From contig QBLP01000107.1 in the NCBI GenBank assembly GCA_003070825.1, positions 1 to 6,658 on the forward strand: a stretch of DNA of 6,658 nt, in the 5' to 3' direction. Under the pieces are notes generated by a model, which did no database searches, was not told the origin of the DNA, and was given only the letters and a program-made list of their open reading frames with translations. This stretch comes from Halanaerobium sp. (GTDB lineage: Bacteria > Bacillota > Halanaerobiia > Halanaerobiales > Halanaerobiaceae). Of the stretch, positions 1 to 5,823 are shown piece after piece. Made by a program: the position numbers and the translations under genes. Numbering within the stretch: position 1 is the stretch's first letter; every line of letters starts with the position of its first letter.

Positions 1-2
1 CT

Positions 3-95
3 GAAGAAAAGATAAATGACCTATTAGACTACTTTTTTGAGCTTCTTCCTGGTTATATCAAGAAATCATTAATGATTTCTAACGCCGAAAGTTGA
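3..95 (+). CDS. C-terminal tail of an unidentified protein (partial, 5' end outside window)
   Basis: An open frame enters from the left edge and runs for 30 codons to a TGA at 93-95. The other two plus-strand frames stop within the first few codons, so this is the only plus frame that could be a gene end. The residues are helix-like, with a segment DLLDYFFELLPGY followed by a basic stretch and the ending ISNAES. It resembles the C-terminal helix of many regulators, including TetR types, but is far too short to assign. A strong terminator hairpin follows 28 bases after the stop, which supports a real gene ending here. A 20-bp perfect palindrome (61-80) lies inside the coding tail. I do not recognise the protein. 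Confidence 0.45.
   Translation, partial: EEKINDLLDYFFELLPGYIKKSLMISNAES
61..80. repeat. 20-bp perfect palindrome
   Basis: The half-site AGAAATCATT is followed immediately by its exact reverse complement, with no spacer. It falls inside the putative coding tail at 3-95 and upstream of the terminator at 124-163. A gapless palindrome cannot form a normal hairpin without opening a loop, so a dimeric protein-binding site is as likely as an RNA structure. Function unknown. Confidence 0.6.
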
Positions 96-123
96 GTAAG
101 TTAATAGTATAATCCAAATCTAA

Positions 124-163
124 AAAGCTTAGAGGCCTTCTCTTAAAAAGGCTTCTAAGCTTT
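124..163. terminator. Bidirectional intrinsic terminator between convergent genes
   Basis: The arms 124-139 and 148-163 form a 16-bp stem with one G-T wobble (134/153) and an 8-base loop. It sits between the plus-strand gene ending at 95 and the minus-strand lacI-type gene ending at 197. The A/T-rich outer pairs supply T runs to transcripts from both sides, continued by AATTAATTCTTTT on the plus side and TTAGATT on the minus side. Its position between convergent stops and its symmetry make a shared terminator the best reading. Confidence 0.85.
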
Positions 164-196
164 AATTAATTCTTTTATTATTTAACTCTTTTAAAA

Positions 197-1210
197 TTAT
201 TTTTCCAGCTTTTTAGTTGAGTTCCGAACTACTAATTCCGTATCAATAATTTCAAATCCTACTTTTTCTTCGTGATTATTAATCAACTCTAAAACCATAT
301 CAGCTGCTTCAATTCCCATCTCTTCTTTTTTCTGGCGAACTGTAGTTAGAGCAGGATTTAAATACTGACTGATTTCAATATCATCAAAACCAACAATAGA
401 AAAATCGTCGGGAACACTTAAGCCAGCTTCCTCAATCGCTTTCATTGCTCCAACTGCAATTTCATCACCCATACAAAAAATTGCCGTAGGTCGATTCTTT
501 AATTTTAAAACTTCTTCCATTGCCTGGTAACCACCATCAACACTAAATTTACCCTGAATTATCCACTTATCTTTAATCTTTAAATTTTGCGCTTCCATTT
601 CAGCTCGATAACCTGCAAGCCTTTTTTGAGTAGGAACAGTTATTTCTTCACCTTCAATAACAGCGATTTTTTCATGCCCCAGCTCTGCCAGGTGTCTGAC
701 TGCTTTACGAGCACCTTCTTCATTATCAGAAATTATATAAGAAGCTTTTTCATCCGAAATGTCAAGATCTATAAAAACTGAAGGGATTTTAGCCTGCAGC
801 AATTCCTGTAATTTTGGATCGTCTTTAGGCATCCCCATTAAAATAGCACCATCTACATTTCGAAACTGACACTTTTCCAAATAACTGAACTGATCTTCCC
901 AGTTAGCAGAAAATAAAATCATATCATAATTATTTTCTAATAGTCTCTCTTCCAGCCCGGAAATAATTCCTCTAAAGAAAGGATGTTTTACACCACTATC
1001 CTGGTGATCTTTAAAGAAGAGCCCGACTAAAAAAGATTTATTTGTTCTTAAAGATTGAGCATTTGCATTTGGCCGATAATTATTTTCCTTAATGATCTTT
1101 AAAACCTTTGCCTTTGTTACTTCTCCAATATCATCATAACCGTTCATCACCTTAGAAACGGTTGCAACAGAAACCCCCGCTTTTTTGGCAATGTCTTTAA
1201 TTGTCAACAT
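197..1210 (-). CDS. LacI/GalR-family transcriptional regulator
   Basis: This is a 337-residue DNA-binding repressor-type protein, the normal full length of the family. Residues 3-24 form the LacI helix-turn-helix (IKDIAKKAGVSVATVSKVMNG). Residues 46-56 (RPNANAQSLRT) form the hinge, with Leu54 in the position of the leucine that wedges into the operator minor groove. The remainder is a periplasmic-binding-protein-like effector domain, including GFDD at 274-277 and the family signature LTTVRQ near 288-293. The ATG at 1208-1210 is preceded by AAAGGA (1220-1225) nine bases upstream, which fixes the start. It is monocistronic, with a terminator below (124-163) and the neighbour's terminator above (1357-1402). 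No sugar transport or catabolism genes lie beside it, so neither effector nor regulon can be named. The upstream region holds repeats that could be autoregulatory sites. Confidence 0.95.
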   Translation of the reverse strand: MLTIKDIAKKAGVSVATVSKVMNGYDDIGEVTKAKVLKIIKENNYRPNANAQSLRTNKSFLVGLFFKDHQDSGVKHPFFRGIISGLEERLLENNYDMILFSANWEDQFSYLEKCQFRNVDGAILMGMPKDDPKLQELLQAKIPSVFIDLDISDEKASYIISDNEEGARKAVRHLAELGHEKIAVIEGEEITVPTQKRLAGYRAEMEAQNLKIKDKWIIQGKFSVDGGYQAMEEVLKLKNRPTAIFCMGDEIAVGAMKAIEEAGLSVPDDFSIVGFDDIEISQYLNPALTTVRQKKEEMGIEAADMVLELINNHEEKVGFEIIDTELVVRNSTKKLEK

Positions 1211-1274
1211 TCAGATCATTCCTTTATTTTGATTAAAAGTATTTCCCCTATTTTACCTATATTTATTTTATCAT

Positions 1275-1342
1275 TAATTTACTGAAAATTACAGCTTTAT
1301 CATCAATTTTTAATAATTTGTCGAAATTTAATCGAAATTGAT
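1275..1342. repeat. Cluster of short repeats upstream of the LacI-family gene
   Basis: The 226-base gap 1211-1436 contains several symmetric elements. TAATTT/AAATTA is separated by 5 bases (1275-1291). Direct repeats of TCGAAATT lie at 1321-1328 and 1332-1339, with starts 11 bases apart, about one helical turn. A wider dyad ATCAATTT/AAATTGAT (1302-1309 and 1335-1342) encloses them. LacI-family proteins often control their own promoter, so these are candidate operators. The region is very AT-rich, and no convincing -35/-10 pair stands out, so chance is a real alternative. Confidence 0.3.
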
Positions 1343-1356
1343 TTAGTTAATTTAAA

Positions 1357-1402
1357 AAATCGACAGCAGATCAAGTCTAAATAACCTGACTGCTATCGAT
1401 TT
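1357..1402 (-). terminator. Intrinsic terminator of the nitroreductase gene
   Basis: The arms AAATCGACAGCAG (1357-1369) and its near-exact complement at 1390-1402 pair with one C/A mismatch (1364/1395). The stem can extend inward past a bulged A at 1370. Read on the minus strand, the stem runs into six consecutive T, the complement of 1354-1359. It lies 35 bases past the nitroreductase stop codon, between that gene and the LacI-type gene. Confidence 0.8.
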
Positions 1403-1436
1403 AAATAGGGTCTCTCTATTAAAATAAATTTTTGAC

Positions 1437-2036
1437 TTATTTATAAACCTCGATTCTCTCCTCTAGAGGTTCAAACTCCTTTTCCTCTGGTTCTTCCACC
1501 GGGTTACCAAAAGGCATCTGGGCCACAAAACGCCATTCATCAGGAACATCCCATTCCGCCTTAACATCTTCTTCTATTAATTCTGTATAATGCTGCAGAG
1601 ATGCTCCCAGACCTTCTGTTTCCAACATTGTCCAGACATTATACTGCAGCATCCCACTCGAGTGCTGAGACCACTTAGGAAAATTATCACTGTAGAGTGG
1701 AAATTGCTGCTGCAAGTTTTTCACTATTTCCATATCTTCATAAAATAAAACTGTGCCATAGCCACTGCGGAATCCATCGATTTTTTCTTTAGTTGTGTCA
1801 AAATCTTCCTCCGGCACAACCGGGCGCAGATTTGATTCAACAATATTCCAGAACTTATTGTGCTGATCATTAAAAAGCAGGATCACCCTTCCTGTTTGAG
1901 AATTAAAAGAAGTAGGCGTGTATTTAACTGCGTGCTCGACTACCTCTTCTACCTTTGCTTCTGGAACAATTTTTTTGTCATCTATATTATAATAACTTCT
2001 TCTTGTCTTTGCTGCCTGATAAATATCTTTGACCAT
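1437..2036 (-). CDS. Nitroreductase family protein, Frm2/HBN1/CinD-like small FMN oxidoreductase
   Basis: This is a 199-residue soluble flavoenzyme expected to reduce nitroaromatics or quinones with NAD(P)H and FMN. The N-terminus has the family's RRS motif (12-14, TRRSYY) that binds the FMN phosphate region. It is followed by PTSFNSQTGRVILLF (41-55) and the C-terminal block EGLGASLQHY (141-150), both typical of the compact Frm2/HBN1 branch that includes the copper-induced CinD of Lactococcus. Full-length nitroreductases of other branches differ in these blocks. I chose the ATG at 2034-2036 because GGAGG (2045-2049) sits 8 bases upstream of it. An in-frame ATG at 2051 would overlap that ribosome binding site and add only MEVIK. 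It lies downstream of wrbA on the same strand with a hairpin between them, so co-transcription would depend on readthrough. The C-terminal 20 residues are rich in Glu. Confidence 0.9.
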   Translation of the reverse strand: MVKDIYQAAKTRRSYYNIDDKKIVPEAKVEEVVEHAVKYTPTSFNSQTGRVILLFNDQHNKFWNIVESNLRPVVPEEDFDTTKEKIDGFRSGYGTVLFYEDMEIVKNLQQQFPLYSDNFPKWSQHSSGMLQYNVWTMLETEGLGASLQHYTELIEEDVKAEWDVPDEWRFVAQMPFGNPVEEPEEKEFEPLEERIEVYK

Positions 2037-2068
2037 TTTTATAACCTCCATTTAAAATTTTGTTATGT

Positions 2069-2099
2069 AAAAGCCCCGGCTGCGGAGGCCAGGGCTTTT
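2069..2099 (-). terminator. GC-rich terminator-like hairpin between wrbA and the nitroreductase gene
   Basis: The arms AAAAGCCC (2069-2076) and GGGCTTTT (2092-2099) pair perfectly. An inner GGC/GCC pairing (2078-2080 with 2088-2090) leaves a 7-base loop. On the minus strand the stem ends in TTTT and then ACATAAC, a short U run. It is conspicuously GC-rich for this window. It most simply ends the wrbA transcript, but it stands only 19 bases before the nitroreductase ribosome binding site, so it may instead act as an attenuator or partial terminator. Confidence 0.7.
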
Positions 2100-2130
2100 G
2101 AGAATATATTGTATTCACTTACTTAGCCGC

Positions 2131-2156
2131 TTTAAGTTACACCCTTTCAACTTAAA
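2131..2156 (-). repeat. AT-rich inverted repeat just after the wrbA stop
   Basis: The arms TTTAAGTT (2131-2138) and AACTTAAA (2149-2156) flank a 10-base loop, starting one base beyond the wrbA stop codon. There is no T run after it on the minus strand, so it is not a stand-alone terminator. It could stabilise the mRNA 3' end or be a protein-binding dyad upstream of the nitroreductase gene. Confidence 0.4.
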
Positions 2157-2157
2157 T

Positions 2158-2787
2158 CTATTCTTTGGTAGATTTAATTCCTGCAGCAACTCTGGCTACT
2201 CTCTTAGCAAGTCTGCCCGCCATATTCAAATCGGCTTCTACTGGTACTTTACTGCCATCACTGCCAGCAACTGTAGATGGACCATAAGGAGAACCTCCAT
2301 GATAAGAATCATCACTTAATTCTGGATTCTGTCCATAAGTTGAACCTACAAAAACCATACCAAAATGAATCATCGGCAGCATTGAGCTTAAAATTGTACT
2401 TTCCTGACCACCATGAAGTGTATTAGAACTACTCATAATACCGGTTGCTTTATCTTCAAGTTTGCCTCCTGCCCACAGACCGCCAGCAGTATCAATAAAC
2501 TGTTTAACCTGGGCAGGCATATTACCAAAACGGGTTGGAATACCCCAGACTATTCCATCAGCCCATTCTAAATCAGCTAAAGTTACTTCTTCAACATCTG
2601 ATTGGGCTTCCTGTGCTACCTGATAAGCATCCTGCCCGGACATTGCCTTTTTGGCAGCCTCCAGTTCAGGTATTTTTCGTAATTTAACCTCATAATTTTC
2701 ATTTTCTGCAGCAGCGTTTCTGGCTGCTTTTGCCATTTCAAACATGTGTCCATAAGAACTATAATATGTGATTAACAATTTAGTCAT
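2158..2787 (-). CDS. wrbA: NAD(P)H:quinone oxidoreductase, WrbA family
   Basis: This 209-residue flavodoxin-fold protein reduces quinones by two electrons using FMN and NAD(P)H, preventing semiquinone formation; it is cytosolic and usually tetrameric. The FMN phosphate loop is YYSSYGHM (8-15). The second FMN loop is PTRFGNMPAQ (84-93), followed by the insert block SSSNTLHGGQES (119-130). The WrbA-specific GGSPYGPSTVAGSDGS (164-179) distinguishes it from plain flavodoxins. Length is normal for the family. The ATG at 2785-2787 has AGGAGGG (2795-2801) 7 bases upstream, which fixes the start. It appears to have its own promoter (2828-2855), because the terminator of the preceding gene lies just upstream at 2878-2903. 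The downstream nitroreductase suggests a shared role in quinone or nitro-compound stress. Confidence 0.95.
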   Translation of the reverse strand: MTKLLITYYSSYGHMFEMAKAARNAAAENENYEVKLRKIPELEAAKKAMSGQDAYQVAQEAQSDVEEVTLADLEWADGIVWGIPTRFGNMPAQVKQFIDTAGGLWAGGKLEDKATGIMSSSNTLHGGQESTILSSMLPMIHFGMVFVGSTYGQNPELSDDSYHGGSPYGPSTVAGSDGSKVPVEADLNMAGRLAKRVARVAAGIKSTKE

Positions 2788-2810
2788 TACTAAACCCTCC
2801 TGTTATTAGA

Positions 2811-2822
2811 TAATAATTATTA
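2811..2822. promoter_or_regulatory. 12-bp palindrome at the predicted wrbA transcription start
   Basis: TAATAATTATTA is a perfect palindrome lying 6 bases downstream of the predicted wrbA -10 box, about where transcription should begin. A repressor bound here would block initiation. It superficially resembles half-sites of Fur/PerR-type boxes, but these have an odd-length 7-1-7 layout that this does not match. The AT-rich context makes chance plausible. Confidence 0.3.
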
Positions 2823-2827
2823 GATTT

Positions 2828-2855
2828 ATTATATCCGAGTTATTTACTCTGGAAT
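2828..2855 (-). promoter_or_regulatory. Predicted wrbA promoter with a dyad in the spacer
   Basis: On the minus strand there is a perfect TATAAT -10 (2828-2833), with a weak -35 ATTCCA (2850-2855) at 16-base spacing. The spacer carries an interrupted dyad, TCCGAGT (2834-2840) against ACTC plus GGA (2846-2853, one bulged T at 2850), with a 5-base centre. A weak -35 together with a spacer dyad is typical of a regulated promoter. No regulator can be named. Confidence 0.5.
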
Positions 2856-2877
2856 CTTCTTAAAAAAATTTATATTA

Positions 2878-2903
2878 ATTATCCCCATTCTACCGGGGAT
2901 AAT
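2878..2903 (-). terminator. Intrinsic terminator of the DUF2892 gene
   Basis: The arms ATTATCCCC (2878-2886) and GGGGATAAT (2895-2903) pair perfectly across an 8-base loop. On the minus strand the stem is followed by TAATATAAA and a run of seven T. It begins 8 bases past the stop codon of the small membrane protein gene and separates it from wrbA. Confidence 0.85.
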
Positions 2904-2910
2904 AGATTAA

Positions 2911-3102
2911 CTATTTATCTTCTCGAGTATTTATCCCCAGAAGTTTATACAGTGCACACTTTCCTGTCAATCCAGTGTAGAGAGGGATGATTCCTAAAAT
3001 GCCAAAGTATTTAGCATTTCCTTCTACAAAGAAAAACATTGACAGCAGAACAATACCAAGTATTATTCTGATCCACTTATCAGTTTGTCCAACATTCTTC
3101 AT
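2911..3102 (-). CDS. DUF2892 family small inner-membrane protein (YgaP membrane-domain-like)
   Basis: This 63-residue protein matches the DUF2892 pattern from end to end. It opens with MKNVGQTDKWIRIILGIVLL, has a second hydrophobic stretch YFGILGIIPLYTGLTG, and closes with CALYKLLGINT, corresponding to the family's C-P-L-Y-K-L-L-G-I-N-T motif. Two membrane helices are expected, near residues 10-25 and 30-46. The family is found alone or fused to rhodanese domains, as in YgaP, and a sulfur-related role is suspected but unproven. I chose the ATG at 3100-3102 because AGGGGG lies 8 bases upstream. A TTG at 3120 would place the ribosome binding site inside the gene. A TATAAT at 3155-3160 may be its -10. 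It is monocistronic, with a clear terminator at 2878-2903. Confidence 0.88.
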   Translation of the reverse strand: MKNVGQTDKWIRIILGIVLLSMFFFVEGNAKYFGILGIIPLYTGLTGKCALYKLLGINTREDK

Positions 3103-3154
3103 TAATTTTTCCCCCTTCAAGTGTTAAATTATTAAACTTAATTTTTATTTACTA

Positions 3155-3160
3155 ATTATA
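3155..3160 (-). promoter_or_regulatory. Possible -10 box for the DUF2892 gene
   Basis: A perfect TATAAT on the minus strand lies 52 bases before the chosen start codon. No good -35 hexamer is found 16-18 bases upstream. Farther up, TTACA-TT-TGTAA (3198-3209) is a small dyad that could bind an activator. The rest of the 3121-3280 gap shows nothing further that I can support. Confidence 0.3.
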
Positions 3161-3280
3161 AATTATCATCTAAGCAGACTGATTTCTGTATTCTTGATTA
3201 CATTTGTAAAATTAAATTGAGCGCAATCGATTTGTTTGTACCTGGTTAAAGTGATTTTTTTCACTAATATTTCATATTCT

Positions 3281-4021
3281 TTAGCTCTTCTGCCAGCTGC
3301 AGAATCTCTCTTCTAAAAGGTCTATTCCTTTAAAGAGAAAATAACCTAACAGACTGACAGCAATAATGCCGCTGTACATCTTGGCATAGTTGACCATCGA
3401 CCAGCTGTTCATTATATAATAGCCAATTCCATATTTAACCGCAAAATTTTCTGCAAAAAATAAGACAGCAATACTGGTTCCAATAGTAATTCTTAAAGCA
3501 GTAAGTATTCCCGGAAAAACTGCCGGCAGGACCAGATGCTGATAAATATCCAGCCTGTCCATCCCCAGTGAGCGGGCAGAAGCAAAATATTTGCTGTCAA
3601 TACCGCGTACTCCATCCCGAGTTGTAACTATAATCTGAAAAATTACTATTACAATCAGCAGAATTATTTTAGAAAGATCTCCCAAACCAAATAAGAGCAT
3701 AAAGACCGGCAGGAAGGCAATTTTAGGAATTGGATACAAAAGATAAATCAGTGGTGCTAAAAACTTATCAATTTCAGGGTGCATTCCTGTTAGAAGCCCT
3801 AGACTGACACCAAAAATCAGAGAAATCAGTACTGCAGCTGTAATTCTGTAAAAACTCATTAAAAGATGGGGCAGAATTTCGCTGCTGAAATTGACCAGAA
3901 AGACTTTACTAACTGCTGTCGGCGAGCTGATAATTGCTGAATCAATGGTAAAATAAAGTAAATACCAGACAGCTATAATTAAAAACAAGGCGTAAAAGCT
4001 ATTAAATTTCTGCTTTTTCAT
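3281..4021 (-). CDS. ABC transporter permease, nitrate/sulfonate/taurine-type (SsuC/TauC-like)
   Basis: This 246-residue BPD-type inner-membrane permease forms the channel of an importer, probably as a homodimer. There are about six hydrophobic segments, including residues 8-26, 57-80, 86-112, 117-133, 172-192 and 214-232. The cytoplasmic coupling EAA loop is ASARSLGMDRLDIYQHLVLP (147-166), with the conserved Gly and the L-P ending that contacts the ATPase. Length is normal for the family. The ATG at 4019-4021 overlaps the end of the ATPase gene by 20 bases and uses an AGGGGAAA ribosome binding site inside that gene, so the two are translationally coupled. It is the last gene of the operon. 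Only a weak 5-bp hairpin follows at 3250-3265, so the terminator is unclear. The substrate cannot be read from the permease. Confidence 0.93.
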   Translation of the reverse strand: MKKQKFNSFYALFLIIAVWYLLYFTIDSAIISSPTAVSKVFLVNFSSEILPHLLMSFYRITAAVLISLIFGVSLGLLTGMHPEIDKFLAPLIYLLYPIPKIAFLPVFMLLFGLGDLSKIILLIVIVIFQIIVTTRDGVRGIDSKYFASARSLGMDRLDIYQHLVLPAVFPGILTALRITIGTSIAVLFFAENFAVKYGIGYYIMNSWSMVNYAKMYSGIIAVSLLGYFLFKGIDLLEERFCSWQKS

Positions 4022-4763
4022 CGTTAATTTCCCCTTTTTTATCTAAAGACATTAATCTCCTTAACTTTTTCTGCAGCTCAAAAAAACCTTCTTTTTCTCT
4101 CAGATTTTTTTCTCCATAATGTGAGTTTTCTAAAACTGTCACGATTTTTCCCTCTTTGATTACTGCAATTTTATGCCCCAAAAATGCAGCTTCAGCAATA
4201 TCATGAGTTACCAGCACAAATGTAAAGTTTTCTCGATTTTGAATTCCTAATATTAAATTTTGCATCTCTTCTCTGGTCAGAGCATCAAGAGCTGAAAAGG
4301 GTTCATCCATTAACAAAAGATCCGGTTTTAGAACAAGTGAACGCCCGACAGCTACTCGCTGTTTTTGCCCCCCACTTAATTCAGCCGGATATTTATCTTT
4401 CAACTCACTAATTTTAAGCCTCTCTAAAGCAGAACTAACCTTTGTTTTTATTTCCTCAGCTGCAGCTCCTCTAACTTTAAGGCCCAATGCCAGATTATTA
4501 TAAACTGTTTTCCAGGGGAAGAGTCCATAATCCTGGAGAATAACTCCACTCCTATCCCTAATTCCAGCTAAAACCTGAGAATTGATTTTAACGGCTCCCC
4601 GATCTGCTTTTTCAAGGCCGGCCAGCAGGTAAAGTAAGGTTGTCTTGCCACAACCGGAAGGACCGATCACAGCAAGACTCTCCCCCTTTTTAACATCTAA
4701 ATTTATGTTATGTAGAACCTTTTCTTTTTGATAGGCAAATTCTAAATTTTTTACCTCAATCAT
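4002..4763 (-). CDS. ABC transporter ATP-binding protein, nitrate/sulfonate/taurine-type (SsuB/TauB-like)
   Basis: This 253-residue cytosolic ATPase energises the importer. All catalytic motifs are intact: Walker A GPSGCGKTT (34-42), Q-loop Gln77 in ILQDYGLFPWKTV, signature LSGGQKQR (129-136), Walker B LLLMDEP (149-155) with catalytic Glu154, D-loop SALD (157-160) and switch His187 in LVTHD. The GLFPWKTV wording after the Q-loop is characteristic of the SsuB/TauB/NrtD branch (usually L-L-P-W). After about residue 215 there is a charged tail (LREKEGFFELQKKLRRLM...) of the length seen in that branch. The start ATG overlaps the binding-protein stop codon in an ATGA arrangement (4760-4763), and the gene's end overlaps the permease start by 20 bases, so translation of the three genes is coupled. 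Confidence 0.95.
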   Translation of the reverse strand: MIEVKNLEFAYQKEKVLHNINLDVKKGESLAVIGPSGCGKTTLLYLLAGLEKADRGAVKINSQVLAGIRDRSGVILQDYGLFPWKTVYNNLALGLKVRGAAAEEIKTKVSSALERLKISELKDKYPAELSGGQKQRVAVGRSLVLKPDLLLMDEPFSALDALTREEMQNLILGIQNRENFTFVLVTHDIAEAAFLGHKIAVIKEGKIVTVLENSHYGEKNLREKEGFFELQKKLRRLMSLDKKGEINDEKAEI

Positions 4764-5665
4764 TGACTGCTGTACTTCCCTTCTATTACCTGATTATAAT
4801 CTATATTGATTTCACTGCCATCAGTTTTTTCTATCCAGCTGATAACCCGGTTTAAATATTCCTTACTAGGAACTCTTGTCAGATGATATTTGGGCATTGC
4901 AATTAAATCCTTGATTTTAACTGGTAAATTCAGATTTTTTATTAAAACTTCTCTGGCCTCACTGTCATCCTGCTGAATTTCTCTAACTGCCTTATTGTAA
5001 GCATTATGGAAAGCTTTGAGTTCTGCCTCCTTCTCTGTCAGGGCTTTTTCAGTAAAAATCATTGCTTCCGGCATAAAATCATATTCATTTTTATAAACTC
5101 TTTTTTCTAAGCCCTGGAGTTCCGCTGTTGAAGCTAGAGGTTCAGGAATCACTGCCATTTCAAGCTGGCCTGATTTAACCATTTCTAAACGGGCGGGAAT
5201 AGCAGGAATAAAGGTTTTATTTAGTTTATATTTATCTCCTAAAAATTGTTCTGATAAGAAGTTGGAAACACTTACTTCCATCATTCCAATATTTACTTCC
5301 TCTTCTTCCTCAAAATTCTTACTGACTAAAATAGGAAAGCTGCCATCAGTACTGGTAGTTATTTTAACCGGAAAGCCATTATTAACATTATTAACAAAGG
5401 CAATTAAGTCAGTCATAGCTCCGTCCAGTTCGTTTGTCTGCAGAGCAGTCTGTCTGTTAACCGCATTTGTATAAACATCAATCTTGATCTCAAGACCTTC
5501 ATCAGCAAAATATCCTTTTTCCTGAGCCAGCAAGATTGGGGCTGAATCGACCGCCGGCATAATTCCAATTTCGAGCTCCATCTCCTGAGCCGCTACAGTA
5601 CCAGATAAAAAGATAAGTGAAAATATTAACATTAATAGTGATAAAAAAACTTTTTTCATTTTCAT
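4760..5665 (-). CDS. ABC transporter periplasmic substrate-binding protein, NMT1/THI5-SsuA-like
   Basis: This 301-residue exported binding protein delivers a small ligand to the importer encoded downstream. Residues 1-26 form a signal peptide: basic MKMKK, a hydrophobic core FLSLLMLIFSLIFLS, and a signal-peptidase-I site after TVAA. There is no cysteine lipobox, so a soluble periplasmic protein is expected. The mature part opens with LEIGIMPAVDSAPILLAQEKGY, the hallmark of NMT1/THI5-like binding proteins, and later has LDGAMTDLIAFVNN and ARLEMVKSGQLEMAVIPEP, the usual second-lobe segments. The ligand could be a sulfonate, taurine, nitrate or a thiamine pyrimidine precursor; nothing nearby decides. 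I chose ATG 5663-5665 because GGAGG (5675-5679) lies 9 bases upstream. The upstream in-frame ATG at 5707 falls about at the predicted transcription start and would add 14 residues ahead of the signal peptide. It is the first gene of the operon. Confidence 0.9.
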   Translation of the reverse strand: MKMKKVFLSLLMLIFSLIFLSGTVAAQEMELEIGIMPAVDSAPILLAQEKGYFADEGLEIKIDVYTNAVNRQTALQTNELDGAMTDLIAFVNNVNNGFPVKITTSTDGSFPILVSKNFEEEEEVNIGMMEVSVSNFLSEQFLGDKYKLNKTFIPAIPARLEMVKSGQLEMAVIPEPLASTAELQGLEKRVYKNEYDFMPEAMIFTEKALTEKEAELKAFHNAYNKAVREIQQDDSEAREVLIKNLNLPVKIKDLIAMPKYHLTRVPSKEYLNRVISWIEKTDGSEINIDYNQVIEGKYSSQ

Positions 5666-5712
5666 ATGTATTCTCCTCCTCAGATTTAAACTTTTTCTAT
5701 CTTTCATAGTCT

Positions 5713-5740
5713 ATTATATAGTTTTTTGCTCAAATTTCAA
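5713..5740 (-). promoter_or_regulatory. Sigma-A-like promoter of the ABC importer operon
   Basis: On the minus strand TTGAAA (5735-5740) and a perfect TATAAT (5713-5718) are separated by 16 bases. Predicted initiation near 5706 gives a leader of about 40 bases to the ATG at 5665. That is too short for a TPP or other large riboswitch, so any control is more likely at the DNA level. Confidence 0.75.
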
Positions 5741-5758
5741 AGCTATATTCCAGACTTT

Positions 5759-5787
5759 TTGCATCTCAGCCAGTATTATGAAATAAT
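5759..5787 (+). promoter_or_regulatory. Possible promoter of the prenyltransferase gene
   Basis: TTGCAT (5759-5764) and AATAAT (5782-5787) are spaced by 17 bases, each matching consensus in most positions. TAATAT at 5784-5789 with a 19-base spacer is an alternative. It is divergent from the ABC operon promoter, with 18 bases between the two -35 boxes. Confidence 0.4.
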
Positions 5788-5823
5788 ATATATGTTAAAA
5801 ATGTAACGAAAGGAAGTTTTATT

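Noticed and set aside
587..781. Plus-strand reading frame of 64 codons
   Set aside because: It lies wholly inside the LacI-family gene on the other strand, has no ribosome binding site and no recognisable protein features.
1404..1420. GGGTCTCTCTATT as a partner of the right-edge sequence CCCTGTCTCTTATAC, suggesting IS ends
   Set aside because: The resemblance is limited to a short TCTC-rich stretch, the orientation and spacing make no element, and no transposase is present.
1860..2319. Two plus-strand reading frames of 88 and 73 codons (1860-2126 and 2098-2319)
   Set aside because: Both are antisense shadows across the nitroreductase and wrbA genes and include terminator hairpin sequence; their translations have no coherent domain pattern.
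3216..3227. ATTGAGCGCAAT, reminiscent of a lac-type operator
   Set aside because: The symmetry is imperfect and the central step is GC, not the CG typical of LacI-family operators; there is no second copy near the regulator gene.
3250..3265. Hairpin AGTGA/TCACT downstream of the permease gene
   Set aside because: A 5-bp stem with an all-T loop followed by only two T on the minus strand is too weak to call a terminator, although the position would suit one.
5262..5474. Plus-strand reading frame of 70 codons
   Set aside because: It is antisense to the binding-protein gene, which has strong family signatures throughout this stretch.
5666..5707. Leader of the ABC operon as a riboswitch (for example TPP, given the THI5-like protein)
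   Set aside because: The predicted leader is only about 40 bases, too short for a TPP aptamer, and no conserved aptamer bases are seen.
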